Origin: Owenweeksia sp965214115
GTDB taxonomy: Bacteria; Bacteroidota; Bacteroidia; Flavobacteriales; Schleiferiaceae
Assembly: GCA_965214115.1 (NCBI GenBank)
Contig: CBDCAU010000010.1
Span: 75,861 to 139,860 of the forward strand
DNA length: 64,000 nt
Direction of reading: 5' to 3'
The notes beneath the pieces are model-generated. The model ran no database searches. It was not told the origin of the DNA and saw nothing but the letters and a program-made list of their open reading frames with translations. Below are positions 8,173 to 17,600 of this stretch, piece by piece; the stretch's first letter is position 1, and each line of letters opens with the position of its first letter. Position numbers and translations under genes: made by a program.

Positions 8173-8619
8173 ATGACACTTGTAAAGAAAACAAACAACG
8201 CCCCCGCCCGAGGCATTTTGGGCAATTTTTTCAACGATGAAGATTTCTTCAACTTTCCCACGAGCCGCTTGGAGAGCCGCTTTGCGAATATGCCAGCGGT
8301 AAACATTTCCGAAAACGATGACCAGCACACCGTGGAACTGGCCGTGCCCGGAATGAAACGCGAGGATTTTAAAGTGGAAGTGGAAAACGACACGCTGACC
8401 ATCTCTACCGAAGCGAAAAACGAGAAAGAAGAAAAAACTGACAATTATACGCGCCGCGAGTTTAGCTACCACAGTTTCCGTCGCAGTTTTACCTTGCCGG
8501 AAAACACCGTGGATACTGAGAACATCAATGCCAAATACGAAAATGGCGTGCTGTACGTAAGCCTTCCCAAAAAGGAGGAAGCCAAGCCGAAACCCGCGCG
8601 GATGATTGACATCGCGTAA
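8173..8619 (+). CDS. Hsp20/alpha-crystallin small heat-shock protein
   Basis: 148 aa from the ATG at 8173, chosen because the alpha-crystallin family begins near here and the upstream extension has no family similarity. The core spans about residues 40-140: PAVNISENDDQHTVELAVPGMKREDFKVEVEND, then YTRREFSYHSFRRSFTLPE and the A-x-x-x-n-GVL signature YENGVLYVSLPK. It is an ATP-independent holdase. It stands alone and ends in a strong hairpin terminator. I recognise no heat-shock operator in the upstream 190 bp. Confidence 0.95.
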   Translation: MTLVKKTNNAPARGILGNFFNDEDFFNFPTSRLESRFANMPAVNISENDDQHTVELAVPGMKREDFKVEVENDTLTISTEAKNEKEEKTDNYTRREFSYHSFRRSFTLPENTVDTENINAKYENGVLYVSLPKKEEAKPKPARMIDIA

Positions 8620-8653
8620 GAATTTAGGTTAGATTTAGGATTAAAGTTGAACG

Positions 8654-8693
8654 AAATCCCGCTCCGAAGTACCATTCGAGAGCGGGATTTTTA
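8654..8693. terminator. Bidirectional hairpin terminator between hsp20 and purM
   Basis: A perfect 10-bp stem (AAATCCCGCT at 8654-8663 with AGCGGGATTT at 8681-8690) continues inward with a CGAA/TTCG stem. T-rich DNA follows on the plus side and A-rich DNA precedes it, so it can end both convergent genes. Confidence 0.8.
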
Positions 8694-8727
8694 GTTTGTG
8701 GTCGGCTTCTTTTCTTACGATTTTAAT

Positions 8728-9900
8728 TTAATAAACAAAATTCCCCTTTTCGGATTCAATCGTCAATTTCTTCTTTCCCGCCGATTTTTCCACTCGACCC
8801 ACGATTTTCCCTTCCACCTTAAAACTCTCCGAAATGGCGATCACCTCCTTCGCCGTGCTTTCATCACAATACAGCTCCATCCGGTGGCCCATATTAAAAA
8901 CTTGGTACATCTCGCGCCAGTCGGTGCCGCTGGATTTTTGAATCAAATCAAACAGCGGTGGGATTTCAAAAAGGTCGTCTTTTATAATGTGCAAATCTTC
9001 CACGAAGTGCAGCACTTTGGTTTGTGCGCCGCCGCTGCAATGCACCAGCCCGCTAATATTTTTCCGGTGGGATTTTAAGATTTCTTTGATAATGGGCGCG
9101 TAGGTGCGCGTGGGCGAAAGCACGAGTTTCCCCGCGTCCAGTGGCGTGTTTTCCACCTTATCGGTGAGCTTGCTTTTGCCGCTGTAAATCAAATCTTTGG
9201 GCACGCTCGGATCAAAACTTTCGGGATACTTTTCCGCCAAATAGTTTGCAAAAACGTCGTGGCGCGCGCTGGTGAGGCCGTTGCTGCCCATCCCGCCGTT
9301 GTACTGATTTTCATAAGAAGATTGCCCGAACGAAGCCAATCCCACGATTACGTCGCCCGCCTTGATGTTGGAATTGTCAATCACTTCGTCGCGGCGCATC
9401 CGCGCGGTCACGGTGCTGTCCACGATAATGGTGCGAACCAAGTCGCCAACGTCGGCCGTCTCGCCGCCCGTCAAAATGATTTCGATGCCGAATTTGGAAA
9501 GCTCGTCCGCCAGTTGCTGCGTCCCGTTGATGATTTCCGAAATCACCTCGCCGGGAATCAAATTCTTGTTCCGGCCAATGGTGGAGGACAAAAGAATGGG
9601 GCTTTCCGTCGCGCCTACGCACAGCAAGTCGTCCAAGTTCATCACCAGCGCGTCCTGCGCGATGCCTTTCCATACGGACAAGTCGCCGGTTTCTTTCCAA
9701 TATAAATACGCCAACGAAGATTTGGTGCCGGCCCCATCGGCGTGCATCACCACGCAATGTTCGTCGCTGCCCGTCAGATAATCGGGGATGATTTTGCAAA
9801 AGGCTTTGGGGAAAAGTCCCTTGTGCAAATTTTTTATGGCGCGGTGCACGTCTTCCTTTTGGGCGGAAACGCCGCGCTGGGCGTATCTTTCTTTGCTCAT
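8728..9900 (-). CDS. purM: Phosphoribosylformylglycinamidine cyclo-ligase PurM (AIR synthase)
   Basis: 390 aa from the ATG at 9900. PurM closes the imidazole ring using ATP in purine synthesis. The start is placed at MSKERYAQRGVSAQKEDV, since the longer frame upstream runs through repeat-like intergenic DNA. Visible signatures: VVMHADGAGTKSSLAYLYWKETGD, DDLLCVGATESPILLSSTIGRNK, ILTGGETADVGDLVRTI, GQSSYENQYNGGMGSNGLTSARH, and VHCSGGAQTKVLHF. The length matches the long form found in Bacteroidota (about 390 aa, versus about 345 in E. coli). No other pur gene lies next to it. Confidence 0.93.
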   Translation of the reverse strand: MSKERYAQRGVSAQKEDVHRAIKNLHKGLFPKAFCKIIPDYLTGSDEHCVVMHADGAGTKSSLAYLYWKETGDLSVWKGIAQDALVMNLDDLLCVGATESPILLSSTIGRNKNLIPGEVISEIINGTQQLADELSKFGIEIILTGGETADVGDLVRTIIVDSTVTARMRRDEVIDNSNIKAGDVIVGLASFGQSSYENQYNGGMGSNGLTSARHDVFANYLAEKYPESFDPSVPKDLIYSGKSKLTDKVENTPLDAGKLVLSPTRTYAPIIKEILKSHRKNISGLVHCSGGAQTKVLHFVEDLHIIKDDLFEIPPLFDLIQKSSGTDWREMYQVFNMGHRMELYCDESTAKEVIAISESFKVEGKIVGRVEKSAGKKKLTIESEKGNFVY

Positions 9901-9949
9901 TTCATATATAATTTGTGTTGCCTTTTTTGCCACAAAGACGCTAAGGCAA

Positions 9950-10070
9950 AAAGGTTTGATTTGTTGGTGCGCGATTGTATAAAAAAGGAACGCGATAGTT
10001 ATCGGAACGCGCACCAGCGGCATAGAAACACGATACTCTCGACAGTTATAGGGACGCGCACCAACGGCCA
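9950..10070. repeat. Intergenic degenerate direct repeat
   Basis: On the minus strand two copies of a 24-bp unit occur, TGGTGCGCGT followed by CCCTATAACTGTCG or TCCGATAACTATCG, about 49 bp apart and matching at about 21 of 24 positions. A third, inverted TTGGTGCGCG lies at 9962-9971. The stretch is outside the purM family alignment although it is in frame upstream of it. It looks like a small interspersed repeat rather than coding DNA. Confidence 0.5.
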
Positions 10071-10110
10071 AAACAAAAAACGCCCCGCCAAAAAATTTCC
10101 GGCGGAGCGT
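10071..10110 (-). terminator. Rho-independent terminator of the PorE-like gene
   Basis: Read on the minus strand, a 10-bp G+C-rich stem (ACGCTCCGCC with GGCGGGGCGT, one T-G wobble) closes an 11-nt loop. A run of T residues follows (10071-10080). It lies 18 bp after the stop of the gene at 10129. Confidence 0.8.
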
Positions 10111-10128
10111 CTCATTATTTTCAATCGA

Positions 10129-12693
10129 CTACTTTTTCTTGATTCTTACATAGTAACCGGGCGGCAAATCCTTCTCATCGATAGCATCGTTTTTCTCGAT
10201 TTCGGGATTTAATTCTTCCAGCACCTTGTTGTCCACGTTTACCTTTTTGGCCACGTCTTTCAGGCTCTCGCCGCGGCGCACCACTTGATAGTGGTTGGCA
10301 TCCCATTCCTCGTAGTTGCCGTCCAGTTCCACTTTCAGTTGCAGCCCCTCAAAGGTGCGCACGCCGCGCATCCCGCCGTTCAGTTTTTTGAGTTGCACGA
10401 TGTTCATATCAAATTGTTTAGCCAGCGCGCCCAAGCTTTCGCGGCCTTTCAAAATGTAGATTTCGCCGGGCGCATCGGCCTCCTTCCGCTTGTCGGCAAT
10501 CACGTCGCGCGGGTCCACTTTGTCTTTGTCCAAGCGGTTCTCCGCCGAGGGCACAAAGTTGTCGTTCAGCACTTTCAAGTCCGTGCGGCGGTTGATCTGG
10601 TTGGCCACTTCCGCCTTTTCCGGCGGCAAGGATTTGATGAAACCTTCCGTAAGCTGCTGGCCCGCTTCAAATTGATCGGCGCCATAGCCATTGTAATTTT
10701 CGGTCACCTTGAAAGGCTCCGTCTCCCCCATTCCGCGCGGCACCAAGCGGCGCGGGTCGATGCCCTTCGATACCAAATATTTCACGGAAGTATCCGCCCG
10801 GTCTTGCGACAGTTGGTTGTTCCGCGCATCCGAATCACGGTAATCCGTGTGGGAGCGCAATTCCACCACCAGCGTGGGGTTGCGTTCCAAGATGGGCACC
10901 ACGCTATCCAAGGCGGCGCGCGCCTCGGGACGCAAATCAAATTTGCCCAAATCGAAAAACACGTTCGGCAGCACAATCGGCTCTTCAATTGGATCCAGTT
11001 CTTTGTTCAGTTTGAGCGTGTTCAAAAAACGGTTTTCCGATGGGATGTATTCAAACGATGTAAGCGGTACGCCAATGGTGGTAACGTCCGCCGAATTGGT
11101 GAGAAATTTCTTTTTCTCGAAATTGAGATTATAGGTAACGTCGGGCTGGATCGCGCCATCTTCAAAAATATAATACCCGTCGCCATCGCTGTTCACCACT
11201 TGGCTGCTGCCGTCCGAGCCTTCCAGTTTCACGGTCACTTGTGGGATGGTTTGCCCAGTTTTGCTGCTGGTCAAAACGCCCTCCAAGGTGAATTCCAACG
11301 GCACTTTCATCACCGCATAAATGTCATCGGAGCCGCGGCCACCCTTGCGATTGCTGCTCATAAAGCCGCGCTGGTCGCCGCCCGGCTCAAAAATCAGCGC
11401 AAAATCGTCCCAGTTCGTATTGATGGGGAACTGCATATTTTCCGCCTCGGCATCGGCAGCGGGCATCCCGTCCTCGCCCAGTTTGATGCGGAAATTGTCC
11501 AGCCCGCCCATCCCCGGCCAGCCGTTGGAAGCAAAATACAGATAGCCGTCATCGGTGATAAAAGGATAATATTCGCTGCGCTCGGTGTTCACTTTGGGGC
11601 CCAAGTTTTTGGGGGTGTCCCAAGTTTTGGCGCGGCGGTCATAAGTGGTCATAAAAATGTCGTGCTCGCCGCGCGTATTGAAATCATCCGAAACGAAATA
11701 CAGAATTTTGTCGTCGGGCGATAGCGCCGGGTGGCCAATGTTGGCCGCCGTATCGTTGGCAACGATTACCTGTTCGGCATCCCGCCATCCTTGGCCCTGC
11801 TTTTCGGTCACGTAAATGCCGCAGCCCAGTTTCAGCCGCTTTTCTTTGATGCACCTTGTAAAATAAAAATCCTTAGTCCGCGAGTCGAAAACCCCGGGCC
11901 CCTCGTGGTTGGGGGTGTTCAAGATTTCTTCGTCCACCAAAACGGGGGTGCTCCATTTTTTGTCGGCTGGGCTCAGATTTTCATCATCATCGTTGCCCCG
12001 CCCGCGTCGGCCGCGCCCCTTCCGCTCGGCGTTGCTCATATATAAATCCATAAACTCCTGCCCCGTCCAGCCGTCCTCTTTATTGCCCGTGGATTCGTCG
12101 CGGCTGCTCACAAAATAAATCTCGCTGGGGTCGCCGCGCTTTCCGGCGTAGTTGGGGGCAAAGTCCATTTCGCGGCTGTTCAGGTCGCGCATATTATCTA
12201 CCTGATAGCGGCTGGGCTGATCCATCCATTCCTGCGCTTTTTTGGTAGCGGCAATGGCTTGATCGGCGCGCTTGTCATTGGGGCTGGCCTTTTTGAATTC
12301 CTCGTAAGCGGAAATCGCATCTTCGTATTCGCCTTGCGATTTCAGCATATCCGCCTTATATAATAGCGCCACGGGATCTTTGTAGCCCAGTTTCTGCGCC
12401 TTTTCGTAATAATTTTCGGCGTATTTATAATCGTTGGTTTTGCGGTAGCTTTCCGCGATTTTGAAGAGGACTTCGGTTTTTTCATCGCGGCCACGCACTT
12501 CCGAAAACGCTTTTTTCAACAATTCGATGGCCAGCGAATAATCCTGCGCCTCGTAGGCTTCATAGGCTTCTTTTACGTCCTTGTCCAGTTTTTCTTTGGG
12601 TTCTGTTTCGGCATCGCCACTGGGCTGTGCCAGTATTGAAAACGACAATCCATTCATTATCAATACAATAGCAAAGAGCGAGATTCTTTTCAT
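10129..12693 (-). CDS. PorE-like outer-membrane-associated protein: TPR, PD40 propeller, carboxypeptidase-like, OmpA and LysM domains
   Basis: 854 aa with a signal peptide (MKRISLFAIVLIMNGLSFSILAQ). Order: TPR repeats about residues 35-150; a PD40/WD40-like beta-propeller about 180-470 (HPALSPDDKILYFVSDD, EYYPFITDDGYLYFASNG); a carboxypeptidase-regulatory beta-sandwich about 475-560; an OmpA-type peptidoglycan-binding domain about 590-730 (FFDLGKFDLRPEARAALDSV, VELRSHTDYRDSDARNNQLSQDRA); and two LysM-like units after residue 745 (IYILKGRESLGALAKQFDM, YQVVRRGESLKDVAKKVNV). TPR-propeller-CRD-OmpA is the layout of PorE, a peptidoglycan-anchored component of the type IX secretion system. The LysM pair is extra. 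A PorP or SprF partner is not adjacent, so assignment to secretion is inferred. The OmpA domain also has an insertion after GMGETEPF. Confidence 0.85.
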   Translation of the reverse strand: MKRISLFAIVLIMNGLSFSILAQPSGDAETEPKEKLDKDVKEAYEAYEAQDYSLAIELLKKAFSEVRGRDEKTEVLFKIAESYRKTNDYKYAENYYEKAQKLGYKDPVALLYKADMLKSQGEYEDAISAYEEFKKASPNDKRADQAIAATKKAQEWMDQPSRYQVDNMRDLNSREMDFAPNYAGKRGDPSEIYFVSSRDESTGNKEDGWTGQEFMDLYMSNAERKGRGRRGRGNDDDENLSPADKKWSTPVLVDEEILNTPNHEGPGVFDSRTKDFYFTRCIKEKRLKLGCGIYVTEKQGQGWRDAEQVIVANDTAANIGHPALSPDDKILYFVSDDFNTRGEHDIFMTTYDRRAKTWDTPKNLGPKVNTERSEYYPFITDDGYLYFASNGWPGMGGLDNFRIKLGEDGMPAADAEAENMQFPINTNWDDFALIFEPGGDQRGFMSSNRKGGRGSDDIYAVMKVPLEFTLEGVLTSSKTGQTIPQVTVKLEGSDGSSQVVNSDGDGYYIFEDGAIQPDVTYNLNFEKKKFLTNSADVTTIGVPLTSFEYIPSENRFLNTLKLNKELDPIEEPIVLPNVFFDLGKFDLRPEARAALDSVVPILERNPTLVVELRSHTDYRDSDARNNQLSQDRADTSVKYLVSKGIDPRRLVPRGMGETEPFKVTENYNGYGADQFEAGQQLTEGFIKSLPPEKAEVANQINRRTDLKVLNDNFVPSAENRLDKDKVDPRDVIADKRKEADAPGEIYILKGRESLGALAKQFDMNIVQLKKLNGGMRGVRTFEGLQLKVELDGNYEEWDANHYQVVRRGESLKDVAKKVNVDNKVLEELNPEIEKNDAIDEKDLPPGYYVRIKKK

Positions 12694-13023
12694 AAGGGCA
12701 AAAAATACGTTTGTTGCTGTAAACGCGCTAAATTACACATTTATTCCAATGCGCAGATTGGCGGTGAGGGAGTTATTCACAAAGGAATTGACGAATAGTT
12801 CGATTTTGGAAGGGCGATTTTTTTAAAGCTTGCAGAACCTTGTACGGTTTTATTTTCAAACTCATTTTATTGGAATATCAAAAAGAGGGACCACTTCCCT
12901 CCCATCCTGTAAAAACATTTTCTGCTTTGCCGTTTTTAGCGAGTTTTGCACGCCGCCAAAAAAGACCATTTCGTTTGTCGAAAAGCGAAATCCGTGGGGC
13001 AAAACTATTTTAAAAAACTGGAA
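12694..13023. other. Intergenic region without a recognisable gene
   Basis: 330 bp between the divergent PorE-like gene and tpiA. All six frames give only short chains without family features. It probably holds both promoters, but I see no confident -7 element or repeat. Confidence 0.5.
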
Positions 13024-13794
13024 ATGCGAAAAAAAATAATAGCTGGAAATTGGAAAATGAACCACGTTCCAAAAGAAGGCCTACCATTGATTCAGAAAAT
13101 ATCAAATTTCTGTGAAGAATTTGATTCCGAAAAAATTGAAATTCTCATTGCGCCTCCAATGCCTTATTTGAGCGAAGCCGCCGAAAGATGTTTGGATAAA
13201 AAATTGAACATTTCTTCTCAAAATTGCAGTGACCAAAAATCAGGTGCTTATACCGGCGAAGTCAGCGCGGAAATGATAAAATCTTGCGGTGCGGATTTTA
13301 CTTTGATTGGCCACTCGGAGCGGCGCGAATATTACGACGATACCGATGAATTCATCAATGGGAAACTAAAAATGGCGATGGCCGAAAACTTAGCGCCCAT
13401 ATTTTGCGTGGGCGAAAAACTGGAAGAGCGCAAAGCCGAAAACCATCGCCAAAAAGTGGCGGAGCAATTGCGAAATGGCTTGGCGGGATTTTCAGAAAAA
13501 GATTTGAAAAATTTGATTATTGCCTACGAGCCGGTTTGGGCCATTGGCGCCGGCGAAACCGCCAGCCCAGAACAGGCGCAGGAAATGCACGCTTTTATAC
13601 GAGATTGGCTATATGAAAATTACTCGTCGGAATTGGCGGAAGAGACCTCGATTTTATACGGCGGTTCAGTAAAACCCGACAATGCACAGGATATTTTTGG
13701 GCAACCCGATGTGGACGGTGGTTTGATTGGCGGCGCCAGTTTACAATACGATTCATTCACGGAATTGATAAAAATCGGAGATGAAATTTTGTGA
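13024..13794 (+). CDS. tpiA: Triose-phosphate isomerase
   Basis: 256 aa from the ATG at 13024, which gives the family start MRKKIIAGNWKMN (substrate-binding Asn and Lys). Other active-site parts are visible: FTLIGHSERREYY (catalytic His), IIAYEPVWAIGAGETASPEQAQE (catalytic Glu), YGGSVKPDNA and GLIGGASL. It interconverts dihydroxyacetone phosphate and glyceraldehyde 3-phosphate in glycolysis. Its TGA overlaps the prmA ATG by one base, so the two genes are translationally coupled. Confidence 0.98.
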   Translation: MRKKIIAGNWKMNHVPKEGLPLIQKISNFCEEFDSEKIEILIAPPMPYLSEAAERCLDKKLNISSQNCSDQKSGAYTGEVSAEMIKSCGADFTLIGHSERREYYDDTDEFINGKLKMAMAENLAPIFCVGEKLEERKAENHRQKVAEQLRNGLAGFSEKDLKNLIIAYEPVWAIGAGETASPEQAQEMHAFIRDWLYENYSSELAEETSILYGGSVKPDNAQDIFGQPDVDGGLIGGASLQYDSFTELIKIGDEIL

Positions 13795-14630
13795 TGGAGA
13801 ACTTCTTGGAAATTGATTTTAAAATCGAGCCGACCGAACCGGGGCGCGATATTTTGTTGGCCGTTTTGGATGGTTTAAATTACGATTCGTTTCAAGAAAC
13901 GGAAGAGGGTTTAAAGGCTTATATTTTAGAAGAAAGTTTTGATGAAAATCAATTGAAGAATTTACCCCTTTTTAAAACTAAAGAATTCAAGATTTCTTTT
14001 CAAAAAGAAAAGCTCGAAAACCGAAATTGGAATGAAGAATGGGAAACGTTTTATGACCCTATTTTTATAGATGAAAAAATACATATTCGTGCGCCTTTTC
14101 ATCCGAAAAAGCAGGAATTTCCCATCGAGGTTTTGATAACTCCCAAGATGAGTTTTGGTACGGGCCACCATCAAACCACGCGGCTGATGGCGCAGCAAAT
14201 GTTGCAAATGGATTTTACCGGAAAAACCGTTTTGGATATGGGCACGGGAACGGGGGTATTGGCAATTTTGGCCGAAAAGCTCGGCGCCAAAAAAATAGCT
14301 GCCATCGACAATTTTGAATGGGCCGTGGAAAATACCCGTGAAAATGCCGAAGCCAATCATTGTGCGAAAGTGTCTGAATATCTAGGAGATGCGGAAATTT
14401 TGGAAAACAAAAAATTCGATATCGTTTTGGCAAACATCAACCGAAACGTTCTTTTAGAAGATATGAAAACCTACGCCGAAACGTTACCCACGGGAGGCGA
14501 AATGTTGCTGAGCGGTTTTTTGCAAATTGACTTTGAAAAGATTCAAAAAGCAGCCACCGATTTAGGTTTTTCGCTGGTTAAAAAAACCGAGGAAAACGAC
14601 TGGAACTCCGCCCTTTACATCTTGAAATAA
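13794..14630 (+). CDS. prmA: Ribosomal protein L11 methyltransferase PrmA
   Basis: 278 aa from the ATG at 13794 that overlaps the tpiA stop (TGATG). PrmA trimethylates lysines and the N-terminus of ribosomal protein L11 with SAM. The N-terminal recognition domain covers about residues 1-100, and the class I methyltransferase core follows. SAM loop DMGTGTGVLAILAEKLGA lies at about residues 148-165, and the family's modified NPPY-type motif LANINRNVLLEDM at about 215-227. FGTGHHQTTRLM before the SAM loop is diagnostic for PrmA. It is in an operon with tpiA and is followed 5 bp later by a large secreted protein gene. Confidence 0.95.
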   Translation: MENFLEIDFKIEPTEPGRDILLAVLDGLNYDSFQETEEGLKAYILEESFDENQLKNLPLFKTKEFKISFQKEKLENRNWNEEWETFYDPIFIDEKIHIRAPFHPKKQEFPIEVLITPKMSFGTGHHQTTRLMAQQMLQMDFTGKTVLDMGTGTGVLAILAEKLGAKKIAAIDNFEWAVENTRENAEANHCAKVSEYLGDAEILENKKFDIVLANINRNVLLEDMKTYAETLPTGGEMLLSGFLQIDFEKIQKAATDLGFSLVKKTEENDWNSALYILK

Positions 14631-14635
14631 CATTG

Positions 14636-17600
14636 ATGAAAAAATTCACTCTACTCTTTTTTACGTTGGTTTTTTCCACTTCGATCTTGGCGCAGCGGTT
14701 GAAGCAATTCTCTTCTGAGAAAGAGGGCTACTTGGCCGATATGCGCGAATTTTTGACCAAAGAAACCGATGCCGACAAAAAAGACGTTATCGAACCCCTG
14801 CTTTTCGACTTTGCGGCGGTGTGGCAAACCGAGGCCGTGGCACCCGCCGAAGTCAAGGAAATCGTGCAGATTTCAAATAACCTCTTACGGAAAAGAGTGA
14901 CCCAATTTGTGGCTTGGCGCGATTTTTTGAAAGTTATCATCCATTTGGAAAACAATGAAGATGAGAAACTTACGCTGCCGTGGCTGGAAGATTTGCGCAA
15001 GCTGAGCGATGAAAAACCGGGTCGTTTCAGCTCGGATTATTTACAGGTTTCGCGCTTGCTTTTTTATGAAAATATTTTCTATGACGATGGCCGGATTCGG
15101 TGGAAAGCGGAAAACGGCGACTACGAATTTGACTTTGATGGCGAACCGATTTTCACTTTTGAAATGCTCGATGTTTGGGGCTATTTCAAGGATGACAGCA
15201 CTTTAATCGAAGCGACGGCCGGCACGTTTTATCCGCGCCAAAACCTGTTCAAAGGCGACGGCGGCTTCGTCTATTTTACCCGCGCTGGGTTGAGCGAAGA
15301 TTCGGCCAACGTGGAGCTTTCCAACTATTATATTCAAACGGATAAGTCTGACTTTGAGGCTGATAGCGTTATTCTAACTACTGAACTTTTCTTCAAAGAA
15401 CCCGTGCTCGGCAGTTTTCAAGAAAAACTGACCAGTCAAGGCGGCCGCAAGGGAACGTTCCCGAGGTTCGCCTCTTATCGCAAAGATTTGGTGGTGAAAA
15501 ACATCGTGAAAGGCGCGAATTATTCCGGTGGGTTTTCGATGCTCGGCTCGCGATTTTACGGCAGCGGCACCCCTGAAAAAAAGGCAAATATTCAATTTAC
15601 TTATGAAGGAAAAGAAGTGATGAAAGTGCAGGCCGAGCGATTTTTGCTGCGGGAAGACAAGGTGGAATCCGAGGAGGCCGAGGTGACTTTGCGACTGGAG
15701 GAGGATAGTGTTTATCACCCAAAAGTCACGATGCGCTTCCTGCCTGAAATCCGCCAAGTGAACATCATCCGCTTTAACGAAGGGCTTGGACAAAGTTCAT
15801 TTTCAAACACTTACCACGATTTGGATATGATGTTTGAGCGGCTGACCTGGAAAATCGACGAGCCGCAGATGTACATCGGCAACATCAATTTGGGCGCGGA
15901 ATCCCCCGTATTTTTTGAATCCAAAAATTACTTTAGAGGCGAGCGCTACGCGGCCATCGGTGGCTTGGATCTGGAAAATCCATTAGTACGGCTAAAGCGG
16001 ATGGGCGATGCCTATGGCGACAGATTTATCGCCATCGAGGACGTTGCCCGCTTTATGCGGATGGACGTGCAAAACGCCCATATTTTTATGTTGAATATGT
16101 ACGTGATGGGTTTTGTGGATTACGACGTGAATTCGCGCCAAGCGCAAGTATCGGACAAGACTTTTGAGTACGTTTTAAACAATAAAAAGGAGCGCGACTA
16201 TGACGTAATCCGCTTTGTATCAAACCTTTCACAGGGCAGCAATGCGCGCCTGAGCTTATTGAATTACGATATGGAAATCACGGGAATCCGCGCCATCGCG
16301 CTCAGTGATTCCCAGCAAGTGGGCCTCTTCCCGACCGGCGGAAAAATCACGGTACACAAAGATTTGAACTTCGACTTCGACGGGCGGATTTCGGCGGGTC
16401 GGTTCAGTTATTGGGGCGAGCTTTTCAAGTTCAATTACGACCAGTTCCGTATTAATATGGACGAGATCGACTCGATGCGTTTCAAGGTGGAAAGTTTTAA
16501 AGAAAACAATTTGGGGCGGCGGGAATTGGTGAACGTAAAGACTGTGCTTCAAGGACTTACGGGCGAACTTCTGATTGACGACCCGCGCAACAAATCGGGG
16601 GCGCAAGACTTGCCGCAGTATCCCATTTTTAAATCGGCCAAAAATTCCTACGTGTATTACGATAAGAAAAGCATCCACGGCGGCGCCTACAATCGCGAAG
16701 AATTTTATGTGGAATTGGAGCCGTTCGAGATTGACAGTTTGGACAAATCTTCGACCCAAGGGATCAAGTTTGCCGGCCGATTTACCAGCGCGGGCATTTT
16801 TCCAGATTTACAACAAACGCTTACCGTTCAGGAAGATTATTCGCTGGGGTTCACCACCTTAACACCTGAAAACGGGCTGGCGGCCTACGGCGGAAAAGGC
16901 ACTTTTACCAATCAAATCTCGCTGAGCAACAAGGGTTTGCGCGGCAAGGGACGGATTGATTATCTGAATTCTGTCGCCAATTCCGACGAGTTTTTGTTTT
17001 TTCCTGATTCTACCAATGGTCTGGCAAAGGATTACGAAATCACGGAATCGGGACTGACGCCACACGTTTTAGGGACCAACGTGAATTTACATTGGGAACC
17101 AAAAAACGACGTATTATATACTACTTCCAAAAAGGAATCGCCCTTTGCTATGTATGACAACGTGGGGATGCGCGCTACGGGAACGCTGGCACACAGCCCC
17201 AGCGACTTGCGCGGAAAGGGATTACTGGAATTTCTAAATGCCGAAACGCGGAGCAAAGATTACCTTTTTGAAAAGCGAAAATTTTCATCGGATGAATTGG
17301 CGTTTCAAGTGCGTGCCAATGTAGATTCAGATTGGGGTTTTTCGATGAAAAATGCCAACGGAAAAGTGGATTTTGACAAACAAAAAGGTGATTTTTATTT
17401 GAATGATCCCGCCGATTATTTCAGCTTTCCCGCCAATAAGTACATCTGCTATATGGATTATGCTTTATGGCAGATTCCGCAAAAAGCGGTGAGCGTGGAA
17501 AAGACCGGCAGCCAATCTTCCAGCAAAATGGTGAGCACGCTGGCCGAGCAAGATTCCCTGCAATTTGTGGCCGACCGGACGAAATTTTTCTTGGAAAGTT

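Noticed and set aside
9901..10071. N-terminal extension of PurM by 57 codons
   Set aside because: The extension is built from intergenic direct repeats, and the PurM family starts at the ATG at 9900.
10285..11724. 479-codon open frame antisense to the PorE-like gene
   Set aside because: It has no signal, domain or composition of a real protein (His/Arg/Ala-rich shadow) and lies entirely opposite a well-supported gene.
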